From Taxawa tesnikishii (nom. ined.) (taxonomy: Eukaryota > Ascomycota > Dothideomycetes > Dothideales): a DNA stretch of 64,000 nt. Shown one piece after another: positions 57,450 through 64,000 of the stretch. The translations under genes were made by a program, and so were the position numbers. The notes under the pieces were generated by a model. That model saw nothing but the letters and a program-made list of their open reading frames with translations, was not told the DNA's origin and did not search any database. Numbering within the stretch: the first letter of the stretch is position 1; each line of letters starts with the position of its first letter. Location of the stretch: assembly GCA_030247885.1 (NCBI GenBank), contig JAPDRO010000007.1, positions 689,501 to 753,500 of the forward strand. Direction: 5' to 3'.

Positions 57450-60038
57450 ATGAACCCTCTGACCCCATCATCTGCTCCGTCATACGGGCAACCTTTCGCC
57501 CTGTCACTCCCACCCCGAATCCGACGCAACACAAACCAGAACTCAGCATCAGGCGGGGTTCAACCTGCTTCGCACCATGACAACAACGCGTCCGAGTCTT
57601 CATTGACTGATACCGGCGACGCGATTAGAGAAGGCAAGCAACGCGCCAAGGACATCATGGCTGCTTCTGGAATAGACATGCAGAGCACTCCTACATCAAG
57701 CGCGCCGTCTGGCGATGGCGACCAAGCGAATGGTGTCCAGATGACCAGGAAACGCTCCAGATCTGGCTCGCGCATCCCCGCCAGGGCTTCCTCCGCGCAA
57801 GGTTCCAGCAACAATGAATATCCGCCGCACGATGATGTCCTTTTGGAACAGTACATTCAACGCGACTTGTTCTTCTCGGCTGCGTCGGCGGACGACATAG
57901 AAAGAAACCGCGAGCTGGTCCGGGATAAGGAACTCATGAAGAATTTCTATGCGCATGACGGGCGGGCTCAGCGATTGCAAGATTCCGGTGCCGTCTTCGG
58001 TTATGGGTACAACGGCTATGGAAATGGTCGCACGGATTCCACTCGCCCGATGGAATGGCTGGTGCGATACCCGAAAGATCGCAGGCGCGTGGGTAAGAGA
58101 AGGGCACCGGAACTGCGAGTAAAGAGGCAAGACGCGGCGCAGCAGGCCGAATATCATGAAGAACTGGTCCCTGTGCGATTGGACATCGAAATGGAGAAAC
58201 TGCGCTTGCGGGACACTTTCACTTGGAACCTCAACGAGCGGACTGTGGACCCTAGACTCTTTGCGGAGACGCTGGTAGAGGACCTCAGGATACCTGTGGA
58301 AGCGAGTGCGCAAATGTCAAGACAGGTGGAGGCGGAAATCAAGGATCAATTGCAGAATTATTATCCGCATGTTTGGCCGTCTGGAGTGCCTGCGGAACCG
58401 GATCTGCCGTATGGGGCTCACAAGAACGACGACATGAGAGTGATGATTAATCTCAACATCACCATTGGATCCATCACTCTACAAGACAAATTTGAATGGG
58501 ACATCAACAATCCAATGAACTCACCGGAAGAGTTTGCCAGACAGATGGCGCTGGATCTCTCACTCTCCGGAGAGTTCACTACAGCAATTGCGCACTCAAT
58601 TCGGGAGCAGAGCCAGCTATACAGCAAAAGCCTTTTCCTTACCAACTACGAATTCGACGGACGTCCGATTGAAGATCCGGACATACGTGACAACCTCTTG
58701 CCCACTCCTCTTCCTGCCGTATTCAGACCTCACCAAGCTCAGAAAGACTGCGCGCCTTTCTTGTGGGAGCTGAGCGAAGCTGATCTCGAAAAGACCGAGC
58801 TGTCAATGTTGCGCGAGCAGAGGGCACAGAAACGCCAGCTTAATAGGCGCGGTGGACCGGCTCTCCCAGATTTGAAGGAAAGGCAGCGAACGGTGCGGTC
58901 ACTTGTCGTTTCCTCTGTGATACCTGGAGCGGCCGAAACTATGGAGGCCAGCGGCATCTTCAAGATTCGCAAGTCGGCTTCTAGGGGTCGGCGCGTACGC
59001 GCTGACGATGCCACGGATTCGGACGATCTTGAGGGCGATGAATCCGGCGCGGAATCGCCTGCACCGTCCGCCATCAATGTCGGTACGACGGCCAGGACGA
59101 GGAATATGAGAGGCGCTGCATCTGCTGCACAAGCTGCTATGCGCAATGTCTACGGCAGGTCTGCCACGCCTGAGATCTCTCAGCTTGAAACACGAACCTT
59201 TGCACGCCGGTCAGGTGTCCATGAGCTCCGTGAAGAGAGCGTGACCGAGCCAAGCACGCTGATCGTCAAGTTAAAGATTGCGCCAGAGAAGCTCAAACGC
59301 CTACTTAACAAGCAGAAGAACCGTCCCGCTGCTGCTCCCTCTCCGGCTTCCCGACATCGCAGGCCATGCCATCACAAGCGGCTACGCAGATGGCGGCCAG
59401 GGAGAACGCAATGCCCCCGCCTTCGACACCTGCAATGCAGAACCAGTCTCTGCCCTCAGCGAGGGAGGGTCGCGCTTCAGCTACCCCACAGCCAGCTCGC
59501 CTGCAACAGCAGCCAGAAGAAACTAATACCAGCGCGAGAAGCACGCCAGCTCCATCGGCCGCGGCGAGCCAAGTCCGCTACAACCATCAGGGCCGCGTCG
59601 ATGCCTCTGTCGTGCCCGCAACTGAAGATCTCGGGGTAAGTCCCTTTCAGACCCTTTAATGTTTTGATCTTTGACACCAATATTCCTAACCCACCTTTTT
59701 AGCCGCCAACGCCAGCATGGCTCGATTCGGCCATCTCGACGCTCAAGTCCCGATACCCAGAGTCATCGTTCTTCGCTTTGATGCGTTTCTCTGCAGTCTC
59801 AGAAGCTACTAGTGAGCCCGTGAGGATGGACATACCAGCTCCTGGCACAGCGCCCCCGCCGGGCATCAAGTGGCAGTACCTACCAAGGATCAAGTGTAAT
59901 GACTGCCCTGGAAAGCTCTATACAGCTCTACCAAGCAGCACGGTGGAGAATTTTGAGATGCACTTGCGCAATAGGAAGCATAGAGAGACGGTGCAGGAGA
60001 GGCAGAGAAGTGGGAGGGCCAGCCAAGGACCGAAGTAG
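57450..60038 (+). CDS. SNF5: SNF5, SWI/SNF chromatin-remodelling subunit
   Basis: Core subunit of the SWI/SNF ATP-dependent remodeller, nuclear; about 840 residues. The N-terminus is disordered. The SNF5 domain has its two repeats: LVPVRLDIEMEKLRLRDTFT to VEDLRIP, and MVMINLNITIG-like (VMINLNITIGSITLQDKFEW) to SGEFTTAIAHSIREQ. It ends near LYSKSLFLTNYEFDG. Then come PFLWELSEADLEKTELSMLR, an acidic/Ala-rich stretch, a Gln/Pro linker, and the fungal C-terminus PPGIKWQYLPRIKCNDCPGK with ENFEMHLRNRKHRE. A 67-bp intron (59636-59702) precedes the last 112 codons. A one-base shift at CCC 59350-59352 is cured by one C (PASPTSQAMPSQAATQ); coding length then divides by three. Confidence 0.94.
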
Positions 60039-61172
60039 TAGACAGTCTAGTTGATGTTGAATTGGAGTGAATATGGTACTGTTGCAAATGCAGAGTGCAA
60101 GATTGGGCCGCAGCAGGAAGCGATAAGCAAACGTGTACTGTTCAGTAAAAGGGTCCCGTGCACTACCGAGCCGCCAGTAGGTGGCTCTGTCATGTCATCG
60201 AACGCGGAGTACGGCGGCTCATGATGTTGTGTAAACAATGCAAGCGCTAGATCGAAAGGCTCGCACAGGAGACAAGGCATGGTAGGAGGATGTGGCTCTA
60301 TCGGCCTCTGGTGGTTCCGCTCTGCGGGCAACCGCCTCCAAGATGTCCTCAAAAGTGCAAGGTCACAGCTCATGGTATGGTCTCGATGCAAAATAGAATC
60401 TTCAAACCTTGTATAGTAGGGATAGTTTGGTCCGCAGGGCCAGAGTAAATGTAATAGCGTCTGCAACCATGATAAGTCAATGTTGAAAGTCGAAGTCGCT
60501 TCCGGGTAGTAATTAGCCTGCCCATCTGTCCGTCCGATTATCGACGAGACTTGGATGCCTCCTCGACGTGGAACGTGGCATACTGAGGGCCCGCCTTAGA
60601 CGTTCTCAAAGTAGCATCTCTGATGATGATAGGATACTGTTGTTACACTTCGAAGCCGACTCCGTATAGGGTGTAATCTGCTTGACTTCCAGATTTTGTA
60701 TGACCTTGGACGTGCCCTTTGACATGAGTGTGCAACTGTAACAATGCTGTCCTGAGAAGACTAACGATTATCTATCTTTCCTGAAGACTTCTCGACTCCG
60801 GATAGTGATCTAACAACCTGCCTTGACACGATACGAGAATAGATAACAACTAAGCTCAGATCTCTTGCGGTTTCCAACATGCTTCTGATGTAGGCAACTA
60901 TTCGCCTTGTCATAAGAGCTTACCATGGGAATGTCAAGAAGTTTGAGGACACTGGTTTGAAGATGTGTTTCTCACCCGCATGGAGTAGGCCTCACGCAAT
61001 CCCGATATCCATAACCTTCCATCCCTATGTCAAGGGTCTGACAATATCAACCTGTTGCCCACTTCCTCATACTCATTTGCCTTTTCTGAAGCGCGTGTCC
61101 ATCAAGTAATACCGACAAGAAAAGGAAGATCAAACTCCAGTACCGCCCTTCCCAATTCCCAGCACTTGCCAT
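60039..61172. other. Intergenic between convergent genes
   Basis: 3' regions of SNF5 (+) and the NYN gene (-). One 139-codon minus frame (60047-60466) has no domain. Nothing else seen. Confidence 0.5.
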
Positions 61173-63314
61173 CTACATATCCAGCAACTCCTCCGCATAA
61201 TCATCGAGCTCGATGATTCTAAATTTGTCGCCCCACTTTTGTCTAAACTCCTTCTTCTTGTACATCATACTGATGTTCTTGCTCCAGGAGACCAGCTCGA
61301 CGGTCCATCCCTTCTTGAGCGCGCGCTCCACCATGCGCATGAATCCTTGCGAATACTCTGCCTGCGCCGCATCGCCCGTCGCCAGCACAATGGTGCTCGG
61401 CTCCTCGTAATCCACAACGCTTTCGAGGATCTTCAAGTGCAGGATCTCGTCTACGGCCTGCTCGACGAACTTTTCCGGCGCGTGCGTCGGCGTCGTCGCG
61501 GTCGCCACAGCGGCAGAAGCGTCGGTGACCGCTGTTTCAGGGTCTTCTTTGCTGCTGCCGCCGCTCGCGTACCCGCTTGACTGACGGCCGCCGCTGGGTC
61601 GGCGTCCGTTGAATGAGCGCCGCCGTTGATCAACTTCCATGAAGTACTTCTGCCGCTCTGTGAGCTCGCGTGCTTTGAACACCTTGTCCAGGATGCTACA
61701 CTCGTAGCCCACGTCTCGAGCAGTTGCGAAGGCAGGGACTTCTGGCGTGGAGCCGGCGAGAACGCGCTTTGCGACCGGTCGACGCCGCTCCATGAGCAGT
61801 GCGAGCGCGTCGAAGGACATGTTAACCCGTGGCACATACCAGTGCTGTGGGATGCCCCGTGAACGCTTCAGCTGGTCATGGAAGCCGATGAAGATGTTGG
61901 ACGCGTCGACGAACACGTGGATTCCCTTGGGGTCATTGGAGTGGTTGGACAGGTTTGCCGGTCTAACGAGGTGTTTTCGGTCCTCGTAGAAGTCGGCAAT
62001 GAGCTTGAGCAGAAGGGCCCAATTCCGGTCTTCACCAGATCGGACCGTCTTGGGCTCGATAACGTTATTGCGACGAGGCTTGCTCCGCGATGGAGTCTCC
62101 TGGGTCTCAAGCATTGCTTCTTCGGTAGGGACGTTTGGTATGTGGTTTAAGGAAATATGCCGTTCTTGTAATTGTTTCGACGACTGAACTGTGGAAGGCT
62201 GAAAAGACGATGCATGCGCGCTGTACGGCTGTACAGGCCATTGCTGCTTGAGTGAATTGTTCAACTGCGAAGCTGCAGTTGGCACGGAGGAAGGTTCCGA
62301 TTGCTGCCGTGAGGTCTCTGTGACAGTTTTGGGTCGAGGCGTGACAGGTAGCTCTTTCTTCAAGTGAGCTGCGCCACTTTGTCGAATTCTCTCCACTATA
62401 GAATCCGCAGAGCTCTGAGAGGTCTCTTTGGCGTCCAATGATTGCACCTTTGGCGTCCCTGTCGCCGGGCGTATCTTTTTGTCCGTGACACCATCCTGAC
62501 TCGTATTCTTCGACGGACTCTGTTGTCCGTTTCCCTTCGTCACTGCCGGCTTTGCGGTGAGGGGAGTAACGGAAGTGCTCCTGGCACGGAACTTGTGCCG
62601 GTTCATCGATGTGGTTCCTGGCTCTGCAAGAGCAGAAAGGTTGTGTACACTAGCTTTCCGAGCTGGCGTGTCGCGAACCTCTTCAACCTCATCCTCGTAG
62701 TCGCTGACGATCCTGCGGGCCTCTTCCTCAAGCCTCTTTCTTTCCTTCCTGTTATTCTTCTTCCTCTGGCTCTTGGTGAGTTTCGGAGCATTGTCTTCGC
62801 TCGTAACGGGAGCAACGTCGGTCAGGTCTTCTCCGTTCGCTTCATCCCTCCATTGTATGTTCTTCGACTTGGCCCTCACAGATGTCGGAGCGTAAAGGGC
62901 TCCATCACTGATATAGTCCTCTTTGTCCGGTATCTGCTCCTGCAGTGTCGGCGAGCCATTGTCGAGCAATTGGGATTGCACAGGCGGCAGATCTGACGGA
63001 ACGCCCAGGAACTGCCACACTTTGTTTAGGTTGCCTAGAGCAACTCCGGAATCTGCGGTGTCGTCGTCGTCGTCGTCGTCGTCGTCATCATCGCGGTCCT
63101 CATCGAGCTTGGTTTGGAGGGGTGGCAGCTTCGAGGCATTGCGGGGTGTTGTCTCTTGACGGTATACGGGACCCTGGGAAGGGACAACGGTTGCGGCAGG
63201 GACGTTCTTCAGTGAGTCGAGGAGACTGTACACTTGGGTGAAGTCCCATGGCTTCTGTTCTCGCGTTGTTGTAGACATGGGGGTGGGGCGGGTACGTGTT
63301 GCCGTAAGGCTCAT
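61173..63314 (-). CDS. NYN-domain (PIN-like) protein, putative RNase
   Basis: Single-exon protein of about 713 residues. The N-terminal 400 residues are disordered, with an Asp run (62 positions after WDFTQVYSLLDSLKN) and a basic KKNNRKERKRLEEEARR stretch. The NYN/PIN-like nuclease fold is split by a low-complexity insert. The first strand is GIHVFVDASNIFIGFHDQL with an acidic residue of the active site. After the insert come STIVLATGDAAQAEYSQGFM, a second acidic motif, and GWTVELVSWSKNISMMYKK. It ends FRIIELDDYAEELLDM. Such folds are metal-dependent RNases; activity and target are unknown. The start is uncertain: the frame is open to 63413; ATGs at 63314 (MSLTATRTRP) and 63278 (MSTTTREQKPWDF) are the plausible starts. 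Confidence 0.85.
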   Translation of the reverse strand: MSLTATRTRPTPMSTTTREQKPWDFTQVYSLLDSLKNVPAATVVPSQGPVYRQETTPRNASKLPPLQTKLDEDRDDDDDDDDDDDTADSGVALGNLNKVWQFLGVPSDLPPVQSQLLDNGSPTLQEQIPDKEDYISDGALYAPTSVRAKSKNIQWRDEANGEDLTDVAPVTSEDNAPKLTKSQRKKNNRKERKRLEEEARRIVSDYEDEVEEVRDTPARKASVHNLSALAEPGTTSMNRHKFRARSTSVTPLTAKPAVTKGNGQQSPSKNTSQDGVTDKKIRPATGTPKVQSLDAKETSQSSADSIVERIRQSGAAHLKKELPVTPRPKTVTETSRQQSEPSSVPTAASQLNNSLKQQWPVQPYSAHASSFQPSTVQSSKQLQERHISLNHIPNVPTEEAMLETQETPSRSKPRRNNVIEPKTVRSGEDRNWALLLKLIADFYEDRKHLVRPANLSNHSNDPKGIHVFVDASNIFIGFHDQLKRSRGIPQHWYVPRVNMSFDALALLMERRRPVAKRVLAGSTPEVPAFATARDVGYECSILDKVFKARELTERQKYFMEVDQRRRSFNGRRPSGGRQSSGYASGGSSKEDPETAVTDASAAVATATTPTHAPEKFVEQAVDEILHLKILESVVDYEEPSTIVLATGDAAQAEYSQGFMRMVERALKKGWTVELVSWSKNISMMYKKKEFRQKWGDKFRIIELDDYAEELLDM

Positions 63315-63700
63315 TGAACGAATGAATGAGCAGTGTGCAACGTGTACGAAGCGCGGCGGCTTTGTGCTAGCGAGCGGATGTACTGCAGAAGGGAATGAGG
63401 AACAAGGGTGCAAAGCAGAGGGTCGAATGTAAATGTATATGCATGACGAAGGTGCGAAGTTGTTATGTGCCGTTGTGAGGCGAGGCTACATGTAGTCATC
63501 GGGGTACTCGAAGGGTCCAGTGGCGCGAGTGGGTCAGCGCCGATCCGACCATCTGAACCGCTGCCAAGACCTTGCGGTTCACTTTCATGTGCGCACAGCC
63601 ACCCAATTGCGTCTACACCCATATATACCTATACCTACATCTATACCTATACCTATATGTATACCTATACCTATACCTATACCTGTACCTATACATAAAA
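63315..63700. other. Divergent promoter NYN gene / mitochondrial carrier
   Basis: 386 bp shared by the two genes; the plus-strand half is the CTATAC minisatellite. Confidence 0.55.
63618..63697. repeat. (CTATAC)n hexanucleotide minisatellite
   Basis: About 12 copies of CTATAC with scattered variants (ACATCT, TATGTA, CTGTAC), ending four bases before the start codon of the carrier gene. It therefore makes up its leader or core promoter. Confidence 0.88.
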
Positions 63701-64000
63701 ATGGCAGCAGACTTCTGGGCCGGCTACCTCAGTGGCGCTACTGGCATCTTAATAGGCAACCCCTGGACCTCCTCAAAACGCGTCTACAAGCCGGCACCCT
63801 CTACACACCGGATCATGCAACCTTATCATCGCCCACCGCTGCCACCACCACTCCTTCACAGTTCGACCGGCTAGGCGCTCTGGTCCGAGGATCTGCAGCG
63901 CCCATCCTGGGCTACGGTGCCCTGAACGCGCTGCTCTTTATGACCTACAACCGCACCATGGATCTATTGTCCGAGGACCCATTGCATCCGTCTTCGCTGA
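63701..64000 (+). CDS. Mitochondrial carrier (SLC25) protein, 5' part
   Basis: Inner-membrane metabolite carrier, N-terminal 100 residues only (gene runs off the window). It starts MAADFWAGYLSGATGILIGN. The first carrier signature PxDxxKxR appears as PLDLLKTR only if one C is added to the run CCCC 63760-63763. Without it the frame reads WTSSKRVYK and stops at 63872-63874. After the correction it continues RLQAGTLYTPDHATLSS and LVRGSAAPILGYGALNALLF, the second helix with its GAxP-like turn. The substrate cannot be assigned from this part; length and the N-terminal GxxSG resemble carnitine/ornithine-type carriers. Confidence 0.85.

Noticed and set aside
61900-63100. Asp-run and GTC repeat in the NYN gene as a stand-alone microsatellite
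   Set aside because: The repeat is in frame inside an intact coding sequence and fits a disordered acidic tract.

Overview
This window is nuclear DNA of a filamentous ascomycete fungus. I infer a Dothideomycete-like lineage but cannot name the species. The reasons are dense genes on both strands, about 44 short introns (mostly 48-70 bp, GT-AG, CTAAC-type branch sites), and fungus-type proteins: eisosome protein EIS1, fungal arginase, FNT nitrite transporter, GOLPH3/VPS74, a secreted heme-thiolate peroxygenase and a GPI-anchored Cys-rich wall protein. I saw no rRNA, no confident tRNA, no CRISPR and no virus-like or transposon remains.

Layout. 1-571: 5' part of arginase (-). 2649-6511: large MIT-domain protein (+). 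7355-9239: UTP18 (-). 9991-10820: damaged DUF7702 membrane-protein gene (+). 11940-12179: small basic protein (+). 12889-14409: DUF3445/heme-dependent N-demethylase-like protein (-). 14712-16605: ALG9 (-). 16964-19099: NAF1 (+). 21218-22996: ammonium transporter (+). 23838-24800: cytochrome b561 (+). 25481-27908: TBC RabGAP (+). 28981-32304: EIS1 (-). 33200-34283: tyrosine phosphatase (+). 35462-35818: small Gly/Ser-rich protein (-). 36516-38641: PRP39 (-). 40520-43685: F-BAR/DEP/RhoGAP protein (+). 43959-44585: HIT protein (-). 47059-48584: peroxygenase (+). 49376-50382: FNT transporter (+). 51417-52478: GPI protein (-). 53699-54380: mitochondrial acyl carrier protein (+). 54922-56241: VPS74 (+). 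57450-60038: SNF5 (+). 61173-63314: NYN-domain protein (-). 63701-end: mitochondrial carrier (+, partial).

The genes are mostly housekeeping (ribosome and snoRNP assembly, splicing, glycosylation, Golgi retention, chromatin, membrane domains, small-GTPase control). A few nitrogen-related genes (arginase, ammonium and nitrite transporters) are scattered rather than clustered. I see no secondary-metabolite cluster and no undescribed multi-gene system.

The strongest unusual signal is technical. Ten conserved genes are broken by shifts that each disappear if one base is added to a short homopolymer, mostly G/C runs of 3-5 (20 sites). With those bases the coding lengths return to multiples of three and conserved motifs rejoin. 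This looks like systematic homopolymer under-calling in the assembly, so these genes should not be called pseudogenes. Coordinates given for them span the whole gene across the shifts.
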